Positions 27,900-36,334 of a DNA stretch of 64,000 nucleotides are shown one piece after another. Source of the stretch: Candidatus Tepidiaquacellales bacterium UBA2330 (GTDB taxonomy: Bacteria; Bacteroidota; Ignavibacteria; Tepidaquicellales; Tepidaquicellaceae); NCBI GenBank assembly GCA_002344965.1, contig DDUU01000003.1, positions 484 to 64,483 on the forward strand. Direction: 5' to 3'. Each line of letters begins with the position of its first letter. Position 1 is the first letter of the stretch. The position numbers and the translations under genes were made by a program. The notes below the pieces were generated by a model. That model was not told where the DNA came from, ran no database searches, and saw nothing but the letters and a program-made list of their open reading frames with translations.

Positions 27900-28499
27900 A
27901 TGGATTATATTAAAAAATATTTAGAAGAAGTTACGCAGATTGCAGAAAGTCTGGATAAGGATCAGATAGCCGGAATGGTAAAGATCATATCGGAATTAAA
28001 GAGAAACGGCGGAAGATTATTTTTTCTCGGAGTGGGCGGCGGAGCGGGAAATGCATCTCATGCGGTTAATGATTTCAGAAAAATCGCAGGTATCGAGAGC
28101 TATTCTCCGTCGGATAATGTATCGGAGCTTACAGCCAGGATAAATGATGACGGCTGGGAAACTTCATATGTAAACTGGCTCAAGGGAAGTCGTCTGAAAA
28201 AAGAAGACTGTATATTTGTATTCTCAGTCGGCGGCGGAAATGAAGAAAAAAATATAAGCGTTAATTTAGTTAACGCTTTGAAATACTCAAAGGAAAAAGG
28301 AGCTAAAATTATCGGCATTGTAGGAAAGGACGGCGGATATACCGCCAAATCCGCAGATGCAGTTGTAGTTATACCGACTGTTAATCCAGATACAATTACG
28401 CCTCATACTGAATCATTTCAGGGAACGGTCTGGCATTTGCTTGTGACTCATCCTATGGTAAAAGAGTTTGAAATGAAATGGGAATCAGCCGTAAAGTGA
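27900..28499 (+). CDS. SIS-domain sugar isomerase, phosphoheptose isomerase-like
   Basis: The 199-residue SIS protein has the GVGGGAGNASHAVNDF loop in place of the usual GmhA GNGGSAADAQH, FVFSVGGGNEEKN for phosphate binding, and HTESFQGTVWHLLV at the C-terminus. GmhA turns sedoheptulose 7-phosphate into D-glycero-D-manno-heptose 7-phosphate. The clear divergence in the first loop makes the substrate less certain, but the flanking HddA, HddC and GmhB-like genes make GmhA function the best guess. The next gene starts at its stop (GTGA). Confidence 0.75.
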   Translation: MDYIKKYLEEVTQIAESLDKDQIAGMVKIISELKRNGGRLFFLGVGGGAGNASHAVNDFRKIAGIESYSPSDNVSELTARINDDGWETSYVNWLKGSRLKKEDCIFVFSVGGGNEEKNISVNLVNALKYSKEKGAKIIGIVGKDGGYTAKSADAVVVIPTVNPDTITPHTESFQGTVWHLLVTHPMVKEFEMKWESAVK

Positions 28500-29071
28500 A
28501 AAAGGCGGTTTTCCTTGACAGAGACGGAGTTATAAACGAGCTGATATACAATGAAACCGGCATGGAGTATGAGCCTCCTCACAGGACTGAGGATATAAAA
28601 ATAATTAAAGGCGTCGCAGAAGCGCTCGGTAAATTGAGAGATAACGGATTTGAATTATTTATTATTTCAAATCAGCCGGATTACGCGAAAGGAAAAACTT
28701 CACTTGATAATTTATCTTTGGTGAGGAATAAGTTTATGGAAATTTTAAATAAAGACAGAGAGATAGTAAAAGAAGATTTTTACTGTTATCATCATCCTGA
28801 AGGCGTAACGGACGGATTTTCAATTGACTGTGATTGCAGAAAACCTAAAACACTGTCTGTTGATAAGGCTGTAAATAAATATGAGATTGACAGAAGTTCT
28901 TCATGGATGATAGGCGACAGAGAGACTGACATAGAATGCGGCATAAATTCACAGCTGAATACAATTTTAATTAAGAATAAATACAATTTATACCACGGAA
29001 AAGTAAAACCCGATTATACGGCGGATGATCTTTTTTCCGCAGCGAAAATTATTTTGAATAAAAAACTTTAA
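28496..29071 (+). CDS. gmhB: HAD phosphatase, heptose bisphosphate phosphatase-like
   Basis: The HAD-IIIA protein has motif I FLDRDGVINEL, motif II IISNQPDYAKG, zinc-site cysteine/histidine residues around CYHHPEG and DCDCRKPK, and motif III WMIGDRETDIECG. This is the GmhB layout that removes the C7 phosphate of heptose 1,7-bisphosphate. I chose GTG at 28496 because it overlaps the isomerase stop and gives the usual KKAVFLDRDG beginning; an ATG at 28478 in frame would add six residues. Confidence 0.85.
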   Translation: MKKAVFLDRDGVINELIYNETGMEYEPPHRTEDIKIIKGVAEALGKLRDNGFELFIISNQPDYAKGKTSLDNLSLVRNKFMEILNKDREIVKEDFYCYHHPEGVTDGFSIDCDCRKPKTLSVDKAVNKYEIDRSSSWMIGDRETDIECGINSQLNTILIKNKYNLYHGKVKPDYTADDLFSAAKIILNKKL

Positions 29072-29072
29072 T

Positions 29073-29789
29073 ATGAAAAGTTCAAAAGATCTTACAATAA
29101 AAATATTTTCAGACGGCGCGAACGTGAATGAGATGAAAAGAGTCTATGCAGAAGGCGTTGTCTCCGGATTTACGACTAATCCTACTTTGATGAAGAAGGA
29201 CGGAGTAAAAGATTATGCGGCATTTGCAAAAGATGTATTGTCAGAGATTAAAGACATGCCGATATCGTTTGAAGTGTTCACTGATGATTTCGAATCTATG
29301 GAAAGACAGGCGAATGAGATCGCTTCCTGGGGTGATAATGTTTATATAAAAATTCCGGTAACAAATACAAAAGACGAACCTTCTTATGATCTGATAAATA
29401 AATTATCATCAAAAGGATTTAAGCTGAATGTAACGGCAATACTTACCACCGCACAGGTAAAAAGCGTACATGACAGTCTTAATAAAAATACGCCTTCAAT
29501 AATTTCTGTGTTTGCAGGCAGGATAGCTGATACCGGAAGAGATCCGATCCCGTATATGAAAGAAAGTTACGACATTGTGAAAAGCTCACCAAGCGTAGAG
29601 CTGTTATGGGCAAGCTCGAGAGAACTGCTGAATATTGTGCAGGCGCAGGAATGCGGATGTCACATAGTGACGGTTACAAATGATCTTTTGAAAAAACTGA
29701 AAATGATAGGCATGGACCTGAAAGAGCTTTCGCTTGACACAGTCAAAATGTTTTATAATGATGCATCGTCAGCCGGATACGAATTTTAA
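29073..29789 (+). CDS. Transaldolase family protein
   Basis: The 238-residue TIM-barrel protein has TTNPTLM (34-40), the Schiff-base lysine in YIKIPVTN (K93), the LNVTAILT stretch, GRIADTGRDP, and LWASSRELLN. Transaldolases interconvert sedoheptulose 7-phosphate and glyceraldehyde 3-phosphate with erythrose 4-phosphate and fructose 6-phosphate; short members may be fructose 6-phosphate aldolases. Lying one base after the heptose phosphatase, it could raise the sedoheptulose 7-phosphate pool for heptose synthesis. Confidence 0.87.
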   Translation: MKSSKDLTIKIFSDGANVNEMKRVYAEGVVSGFTTNPTLMKKDGVKDYAAFAKDVLSEIKDMPISFEVFTDDFESMERQANEIASWGDNVYIKIPVTNTKDEPSYDLINKLSSKGFKLNVTAILTTAQVKSVHDSLNKNTPSIISVFAGRIADTGRDPIPYMKESYDIVKSSPSVELLWASSRELLNIVQAQECGCHIVTVTNDLLKKLKMIGMDLKELSLDTVKMFYNDASSAGYEF

Positions 29790-29814
29790 ATTTTAGAAAC
29801 TAAAAATGTTATAA

Positions 29815-31200
29815 TTGTCAAAGAGGAAGGAAAAAATATTTTTATTTCTGTTTGATCTGATATTTATTGCATTAGCCTGGACTGTATATTATTACATCAG
29901 GGTGGAATCAGGCTGGATAATTTACGCCAACCCTCCGGCATTCATAGCTCCTCTCATTGCAATTTATTTATACTGGTTAATTATATTTTCATTTGCCGGT
30001 TTATATCAGCACTGGTTTGTACGATCAAGGTTTGATGAATTTTCATCAGTGTTTAAAACAGTTTCTATAGGATGTTTCATTTTGTTCTTTCTGATATTTC
30101 TTGATGATATGATGAATGACGCTCCGATAATTTCAAGATTTCTGATACTGATATACTGGGTTCTGACAATTGTCTGCGTCAGCACAGGAAGAATTATAAT
30201 CAGAAGCGTTCAGAGGAATTTACTAGAAAAAGGAATCGGTCTTAGAAATACTCTGATAGCCGGAAGCGGCGAGAAAGCTGCTGAACTTGAAGCTATGATC
30301 AGAAAATATCCTCAGCTCGGATATAAGTTTATAGGATTTGTAAGAATTAACCATGATGAATCATCAGTAAACAGAAATTCACTCGGCAGTATGACTGAAA
30401 TAAAAAAGATCATAAAGGAAAAAGAAATTTCAGAAATACTCATTGCGCTTGAATTAAATGAAAAGGAAAAGCTGATAGATATAATAAGATATTGCAGCGA
30501 AGAAAAAGTGAACATGAAAATACTTCCGGATATGTATGAGATAGTGAGCGGGATGGCGAAGACAAATCAGATCTACGGCGTACCGCTGATAGAAGTAATG
30601 CCTGATATAATGTCGCCTGCGGGATTGCTGACGAAAAGAATTATTGACGTAACAATTTCATTATTAACTCTGATACTGCTTTTTCCGCTTCTTGTGTTAG
30701 TATCAGTTCTTATTAAGTTAAGCTCCAAAGGACCTGTATTCTATAAACAGGAAAGAGTAGGGAAGAAAAGTGTAATATTTACTATGTATAAATTCAGATC
30801 AATGATTGTAAACGCTGAAGAGTACGGACCCGAGTGGTCCGGCAGCAATGATCCGAGAATTACTAAAATTGGAAAAATACTGAGAAGATTATACATTGAC
30901 GAAATTCCGCAGATGATTAATGTTTTAAAAAATGAAATGAGTCTTATAGGACCGAGACCGGAAAGACCTTTTTTTGTAGAGCAGTTAAAAAAAGAGATTC
31001 CGTATTATTATAAAAGATTATCGGTTAAGCCGGGAATTACAGGCTGGGCGCAGATAAAGCATAAATATGATACTTCGGTCGATGACGTTAAGTCAAAACT
31101 CCAGTTTGATTTTTATTATATAGAAAACATGAGTCTGAAATTAGATTTTAAAATTATGATCAATACAATAATCGTGATAATTTTAATGAAAGGTCACTGA
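29815..31200 (+). CDS. Polyprenyl-phosphate sugar phosphotransferase (WbaP/WcaJ type)
   Basis: The 461-residue protein starts glycan assembly by moving a sugar phosphate onto undecaprenyl phosphate. It has four N-terminal membrane helices, a CoA-binding-like cytosolic domain (about 130-260), and the C-terminal catalytic domain (271-461). That domain has the reentrant helix region KRIIDVTISLL, GPVFYKQERVGKK, MYKFRSM, the catalytic Asp-Glu pair in YIDEIPQ (D362, E363), SLIGPRPERP, and VKPGITGWAQ. All catalytic elements are intact. The start is TTG. Confidence 0.92.
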   Translation: MSKRKEKIFLFLFDLIFIALAWTVYYYIRVESGWIIYANPPAFIAPLIAIYLYWLIIFSFAGLYQHWFVRSRFDEFSSVFKTVSIGCFILFFLIFLDDMMNDAPIISRFLILIYWVLTIVCVSTGRIIIRSVQRNLLEKGIGLRNTLIAGSGEKAAELEAMIRKYPQLGYKFIGFVRINHDESSVNRNSLGSMTEIKKIIKEKEISEILIALELNEKEKLIDIIRYCSEEKVNMKILPDMYEIVSGMAKTNQIYGVPLIEVMPDIMSPAGLLTKRIIDVTISLLTLILLFPLLVLVSVLIKLSSKGPVFYKQERVGKKSVIFTMYKFRSMIVNAEEYGPEWSGSNDPRITKIGKILRRLYIDEIPQMINVLKNEMSLIGPRPERPFFVEQLKKEIPYYYKRLSVKPGITGWAQIKHKYDTSVDDVKSKLQFDFYYIENMSLKLDFKIMINTIIVIILMKGH

Positions 31201-31202
31201 TC

Positions 31203-31925
31203 TTGAAAAGAATATTAGTGATCATACCTACATATAATGAAGCCGATAATATATTAAAGATAATTCCGCTTATACTCGAGAATAGTGACGCTGAGAATGA
31301 ATATAATATTCTTGTAGTAGATGATAACTCACCTGACGGTACAGCGAAACTTGTTGAGGATTATAATAATCCGCGCGTGAATATTCTCAAAAGAGAGAAA
31401 AAGTCCGGACTGGGGACAGCTTATGTAGCGGGATTTAAGTATGCCATTAAGGAAAACTATGACTGCGTTTTTGAAATGGACGCTGACTTTTCTCATGATC
31501 CGAAATATCTGAAGGAATTTATAAAAAAAATTGATGAAGGATATGATCTTGTGATAGGGTCTCGTTATATAGACGGAATTTCAGTATTGAACTGGCCTCT
31601 GCGCAGACTGATTCTCAGCTATCTTGCTTCGGTTTACACAAGAACTGTTACTGGACTGAAAGTAATGGATACTACAGCAGGTTTTATGTGCTATAAAGTG
31701 AATTCCCTGAAACAGATAAATCTTGACGAAGTGAGATCAAACGGATATTCGTTTCAGATCGAAATGAAATTCAAAATGTATAAGAAAGGATTTAAAATAG
31801 TTGAAGTCCCGATACTGTTTATTGACAGAAGAGAAGGGGAATCAAAGATGTCGCGCAAAGTGGTATATGAAGCGTACTTTATGGTATGGAAATTAAAATT
31901 CAAATCTATATTTGGGAAATTGTAA
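31203..31925 (+). CDS. Polyprenol-phosphate mannosyltransferase-like GT2
   Basis: The 240-residue protein fits the DPM1-type GT2 family: RILVIIPTYNEADNI, VVDDNSPDGTA, EMDADFSHDP (DxD-type metal site), VIGSRYIDG, NGYSFQIEMKF, and the RREGESKMS segment near the C-terminus. It would load mannose or glucose onto polyprenol phosphate for use outside the cytoplasm. It lacks the extra C-terminal membrane domain of GtrB proteins. The TTG start is two bases after the phosphotransferase. Confidence 0.88.
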   Translation: MKRILVIIPTYNEADNILKIIPLILENSDAENEYNILVVDDNSPDGTAKLVEDYNNPRVNILKREKKSGLGTAYVAGFKYAIKENYDCVFEMDADFSHDPKYLKEFIKKIDEGYDLVIGSRYIDGISVLNWPLRRLILSYLASVYTRTVTGLKVMDTTAGFMCYKVNSLKQINLDEVRSNGYSFQIEMKFKMYKKGFKIVEVPILFIDRREGESKMSRKVVYEAYFMVWKLKFKSIFGKL

Positions 31926-31994
31926 TTCCGGTCAGTTCTCATCTGAAATGTTTTTCTCTTTAGGGCATTTCAAAAAGCATCCAACTAATTTTCA

Positions 31995-33947
31995 ATGAGC
32001 GGTATCAGCATTGACATTTCGGTTGTAATAGTTAATTACAATGTAAAAGAACTTGCAGACAACTGCATTGCTTCGGTTTACACCGCAAACAATAACGAAT
32101 TTAATTTAGAGATATTTTTCGTAGATAATAATTCCATTGACGGAAGTCCTGATCATATTGAAAAAAAATATCCTGAAGTAAAAGTAATCAGTAATTCCAG
32201 AAATATAGGTTTTTCAAAAGCAAACAATATTGCTTTAAGACAATGCAGCGGAAAGTATATTTTAATACTTAATCCTGACACTCTTCTCGAAGAGAATACA
32301 TTCAGTAAGCTTATTAATTTTTGCGAAAGTCATAAAAATACCGGAGCGGTAACTTCAAAACTAATTCTCGGAAACGGCAAACTCGACTCGGCATGCAAGA
32401 GAAGTTTTCCTGTTCCGTCAGTCGCAATACCGCGGATACTGGGACTCTCAGCTTTGTTTCCTAAAAGCAAACTTTTTGGTAAATATAATCTTACTTATCT
32501 TGATGAAAATAAAATATGGGAAGTAGATGCAATCTGCGGAGCATTTATGTTCATACCGAAAACAGTTCTGGATGATGCCGGATTGTTTGATGAAGATTAC
32601 TTTATGTACGGCGAAGACATTGATCTTTGCTACAGAATTAAAAAATGCGGATACAAAATATTTTATTTCCCGGAAGTTACGACAATTCATTTTAAAGGAG
32701 AGAGTACGCGTAAAACCAATCTTTCTTACGTGAATAATTTTTACGGAGCCATGATTATTTTTGTGAGAAAAAATTTCACAGGATTCTCAAGACTGCTGTC
32801 GCCTGTTCTTCAGTTCGGAATTTTCTGGAGATCTTTGTTCTCGTATGTGCAGAGGCTGCTTAGAATTTTTATTTTTCCGATATCTGATATCATTCTTTTA
32901 TATTTATCACTCATACTTTCAGTAAGATTCAGGTTTGGAATTTTTCCAAACACAGATTATATGTTTATTATATCTGTGTATGTCTTAATATGGGTTCTGA
33001 CTCTGGCTGTGTTTGGATCTTATTCGAAAAAGCATTTTCTTTCGCTCCGCAATACATTCAATGCAGTTATAGTCGGCTTTTTTATTAATTCGTCCATTAC
33101 GTATTTTTTTAAGGAGTATGCGTTTTCCAGAGGTGTTATACTTGCATCCACAGTGCTTTCAATATTTTTCCTGCTGCTCTTTAGAGGCGGATACAAATTG
33201 TATTTATTCATAGTTTCAAAAAATATTCTTTTAAATAAAGTGAACCTGCTGCAGGTTGGAAGCGAGAGACTAAGTCAAAATGTGGAGGATAAATTAAATT
33301 CCAAATATAATATTATTCATTACTCCGATATTTCACAGAAGAATGACATATCCGAACTGGAGGAAATTATTACAATAAATAAAATTGATGAAGTTGTATT
33401 TGCGGGAAATCAGTTTTCCAATCAGGATATGCTGAATCTGATGTGGGATATGCGGGACAGAAATGTCAGGTTCAGAATTTTTCCTTCCGGAAAAGAGCTT
33501 ATGCTTTCAAAACTGAATACAAGCAGTATAGATGAGATTAACCTAATAGAAATTGAATATAATATTAATAATAAATTAAATATATTTTTAAAAAGAGCAT
33601 TTGATATAATTTTTTCACTGATTCTGCTTTTAACGGTTTATCCTGTATTGATTATACTAATGAAAGCGTTTGAATACAAACCCGGAAAACACCTTTCAAA
33701 ATTACTTCGTCTGCCAGATGTTTTTAAAGGCAATACAAGCTTTGTAGGTTATCCTGTATGGCTTGAATCAAATCAGAAACAATATATTGGAAAAAAAGGT
33801 CTTACCGGACTTGTTCAGCTTAACAGTTATGAAGGGATTTCAGAAGATGAAATAATAAATATGAATTTATTCTATGCGAAGAATCAGTCTCTTATATTAG
33901 ATATGGAGATTTTGTTAAAAACATTTTTCTTAACATTCAAAAAATAA
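31995..33947 (+). CDS. GT2 glycosyltransferase fused to a degenerate phosphoglycosyltransferase
   Basis: Residues 1 to about 255 are a GT2 domain (SVVIVNYNVKELADN, FVDNNSIDGS, ILNPDTLLEE, VDAICGAFMFI, YFMYGEDIDL). Residues about 290-410 hold four membrane helices and about 420-530 a Rossmann-like region, as in WbaP-type enzymes. The last part (532-650) aligns with the start and end of a phosphoglycosyltransferase (LKRAFDIIFSLILLL, then LPDVFKGNTSFVGYP and GLTGLVQLNS). The middle, with the QERVGK, KFRSM and Asp-Glu elements, is missing. Compared with the intact copy at 29815 it should be unable to transfer phosphosugars; it may anchor or position the GT2. Confidence 0.85.
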   Translation: MSGISIDISVVIVNYNVKELADNCIASVYTANNNEFNLEIFFVDNNSIDGSPDHIEKKYPEVKVISNSRNIGFSKANNIALRQCSGKYILILNPDTLLEENTFSKLINFCESHKNTGAVTSKLILGNGKLDSACKRSFPVPSVAIPRILGLSALFPKSKLFGKYNLTYLDENKIWEVDAICGAFMFIPKTVLDDAGLFDEDYFMYGEDIDLCYRIKKCGYKIFYFPEVTTIHFKGESTRKTNLSYVNNFYGAMIIFVRKNFTGFSRLLSPVLQFGIFWRSLFSYVQRLLRIFIFPISDIILLYLSLILSVRFRFGIFPNTDYMFIISVYVLIWVLTLAVFGSYSKKHFLSLRNTFNAVIVGFFINSSITYFFKEYAFSRGVILASTVLSIFFLLLFRGGYKLYLFIVSKNILLNKVNLLQVGSERLSQNVEDKLNSKYNIIHYSDISQKNDISELEEIITINKIDEVVFAGNQFSNQDMLNLMWDMRDRNVRFRIFPSGKELMLSKLNTSSIDEINLIEIEYNINNKLNIFLKRAFDIIFSLILLLTVYPVLIILMKAFEYKPGKHLSKLLRLPDVFKGNTSFVGYPVWLESNQKQYIGKKGLTGLVQLNSYEGISEDEIINMNLFYAKNQSLILDMEILLKTFFLTFKK

Positions 33948-33948
33948 A

Positions 33949-34902
33949 ATGGCAGTTCAAAATTATCTTGAAATTGAGAAACCGATCATTACACTTGAAA
34001 ACAAAATTAAGGAAATGCGAAAGATGTCTGATCAGCTTGACATTTCCCATGAGATAAGTAAGCTGGAGGAAAGAATCAATGAACTGAGAAAAGAAATATT
34101 CAGCAATCTGACTCCGTGGCAGATAGTTCAGCTTGCGCGACATCCCGAAAGACCTTATTCGCTTGATTATATTTATCTGATGACGGAAAATTTTGTAGAG
34201 CTGCACGGCGATAGACATTTCGGAGATGATAAAGCAATAGTCGGAGGATTTGCGAATCTGGACGGAAGGACAGTGATGTTCATAGGACAGCAAAAAGGCA
34301 GGGATACAAAATCAAATATATACAGGAATTTCGGAATGCCAAATCCGGAAGGTTACAGGAAAGCGCTAAGACTTATGAAGCTTGCGGAAAAATTTAATAA
34401 ACCTGTAATTACTTTAGTGGACACTCCCGGAGCATTTCCGGGAATTGAAGCAGAAGAAAGAGGGCAGGCGGAAGCAATTGCAAAAAATCTTTATGAAATG
34501 TCATCGCTTCAGGTGCCGATAATAGTTGCAATAATCGGAGAAGGCGCATCCGGCGGCGCGCTTGGAATAGGTGTCGGAGACAAAATCCTTATGCTGAAAT
34601 ACTGCTGGTATTCAGTAATTTCTCCGGAATCATGTTCGTCAATCTTATGGAGAAGCTGGGACTTCAAAGAGCAGGCGGCTGAATCGTTAAAGCTTACTGC
34701 CAAAGATATGCTTGATCTCAAAATAATAGACAGAATAGTGGAAGAGCCCGAAGGTGGAGCTCACAGGGATCATGAAGAAGCTGCAAAACTGCTGAAGAAA
34801 GCACTGATCGAAGAGCTTGATTCTGTAAGTAAAATTAAAAAAGATAAATTCCTCGATAACAGAATTAAGAAGTTCGGGGAAATGGGTTTTTTTAAAGACT
34901 GA
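33949..34902 (+). CDS. accA: Acetyl-CoA carboxylase carboxyltransferase subunit alpha
   Basis: AccA and AccD transfer the carboxyl from biotin to acetyl-CoA in the first step of fatty-acid synthesis. The 317-residue protein has the AccA-specific N-terminal helices and RHPERPYSLDYI, then FIGQQKGRDTK, DTPGAFPGIEAEERGQ, and IGEGASGGALGIG oxyanion-hole segments. It lacks the AccD zinc ribbon, as expected. The ATG lies one base after the GT2 fusion gene, yet its function is unrelated to the glycan locus. accD is not in the window. Confidence 0.96.
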   Translation: MAVQNYLEIEKPIITLENKIKEMRKMSDQLDISHEISKLEERINELRKEIFSNLTPWQIVQLARHPERPYSLDYIYLMTENFVELHGDRHFGDDKAIVGGFANLDGRTVMFIGQQKGRDTKSNIYRNFGMPNPEGYRKALRLMKLAEKFNKPVITLVDTPGAFPGIEAEERGQAEAIAKNLYEMSSLQVPIIVAIIGEGASGGALGIGVGDKILMLKYCWYSVISPESCSSILWRSWDFKEQAAESLKLTAKDMLDLKIIDRIVEEPEGGAHRDHEEAAKLLKKALIEELDSVSKIKKDKFLDNRIKKFGEMGFFKD

Positions 34903-34961
34903 TATAGAAACAAATTATATAAGAGATAACTTATTACATCTCTAAAATTTCAAATAATAAA

Positions 34962-36278
34962 TTGTCTTCAGATAAAACAAAATTTCTAATAAAAGGCGGA
35001 AACCCGCTGTACGGTAAAGTAAAAGTAAGCGGGGCAAAAAATTCTGCAACTAAGTTACTGGTTGCATCGCTTCTGACTTCTGAAGATTGTATCCTATATA
35101 ACTCACCGAATAAAATCAGCGATCTTTCCATCACTACTGATCTGTGCAGATCACTCGGCAGTATAATTGATTGTAAAGATGATGTTCTAAAAACCAGGAC
35201 AGAGTCCTTAACTTCATCACATATACCGGAAGATATCGGCAATAAAAACAGGATTGCCATACTTCTGGCAGGGCCGCTACTTGCAAGGACAGGTAAAGCT
35301 GAAATACCAATTCCCGGAGGATGCAAGATAGGTTCGCGTCCTGTGAATTTTCATATTGACTCACTCGAAAAATTAGGCTGCAGAGTTTCAGTTAAAGATA
35401 ATTATTTTATTCTCCGGTCAGACGGTCTGCGCGGCTCTAACATCAGACTGGATTATCCGAGTGTAGGAGCAACTGAAAATATTTTAATTGCCGCATCAAT
35501 TGCAAAAGGAAGAACTGTGCTTACAAATGCAGCCGTAGAACCGGAGATTATTGATCTTATAAAGTTTCTTCAGAAAATGGGTGCGATTATTGAAATTAAC
35601 ACTGACAGAAAAATTACAGTCGAGGGAGTTGAGAAGCTTTACGGCGCTGAACATTATGTCATACCTGACAGAAATCAGTCGGCTTCATTTGCCTGCGCAG
35701 GACTTGCGTCAAAGGGAGATATATTTATTGAAAATGCTGTTCAGGAAAATCTGATAACGTTTCTGAATACAGTAAGAAGAGTCGGCGGGAAGTTTGAAGT
35801 AAAGGAAAACGGTATCAGATTTTATTATGACGGTGAGTTTAAATCCATTCCGATAGAAACTAATGTGCATCCGGGATTTATGACTGACTGGCAGCAGCCG
35901 TTTGTAATTCTTATGACACAGGCGAGCGGAATATCAATAGTTCACGAAACTGTATATGAAGAAAGATTCGGATATGTAAGTGAGCTCATAAAAATGGGGG
36001 CTGAAATAGAATTGTATGATACCTGTCTTGGCGGACTGGAGTGCAGATTTGCGAATACTCATTATTTTCACAGCGCAGTTATAAAAGGTCCGACTGCTCT
36101 TCATTCGGCTGAAATAAACGTACCTGATCTAAGAGCTGGATTTTCATATTTGATAGCCGGAGTTATTGCAAAGGGTGAATCAACTGTAAACGGTGCGGTT
36201 TATATCGACAGGGGATATGAAGAAATAGATAAAAAGCTCCGTGATCTCGGAGCGGATATTAAAAGAATAGAAAATTAG
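34962..36278 (+). CDS. murA: UDP-N-acetylglucosamine 1-carboxyvinyltransferase
   Basis: MurA makes enolpyruvyl-UDP-GlcNAc, the substrate of the MurB at the window start. The 438-residue protein has the inside-out barrel repeats: KVSGAKNSATKLLVASLL at the N-terminus, the catalytic cysteine in PGGCKIGSRPV (the fosfomycin target), GATENILIAA, and the DLRAGFSYLIAG near the C-terminus. The cysteine is present, so no natural fosfomycin resistance is predicted. The start is TTG. Length is typical. Confidence 0.96.
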   Translation: MSSDKTKFLIKGGNPLYGKVKVSGAKNSATKLLVASLLTSEDCILYNSPNKISDLSITTDLCRSLGSIIDCKDDVLKTRTESLTSSHIPEDIGNKNRIAILLAGPLLARTGKAEIPIPGGCKIGSRPVNFHIDSLEKLGCRVSVKDNYFILRSDGLRGSNIRLDYPSVGATENILIAASIAKGRTVLTNAAVEPEIIDLIKFLQKMGAIIEINTDRKITVEGVEKLYGAEHYVIPDRNQSASFACAGLASKGDIFIENAVQENLITFLNTVRRVGGKFEVKENGIRFYYDGEFKSIPIETNVHPGFMTDWQQPFVILMTQASGISIVHETVYEERFGYVSELIKMGAEIELYDTCLGGLECRFANTHYFHSAVIKGPTALHSAEINVPDLRAGFSYLIAGVIAKGESTVNGAVYIDRGYEEIDKKLRDLGADIKRIEN

Positions 36279-36334
36279 CGTTATAATTAAAATCGATAAC
36301 TGTTTTTCAAATTACATAAAATGATTAAAATATT

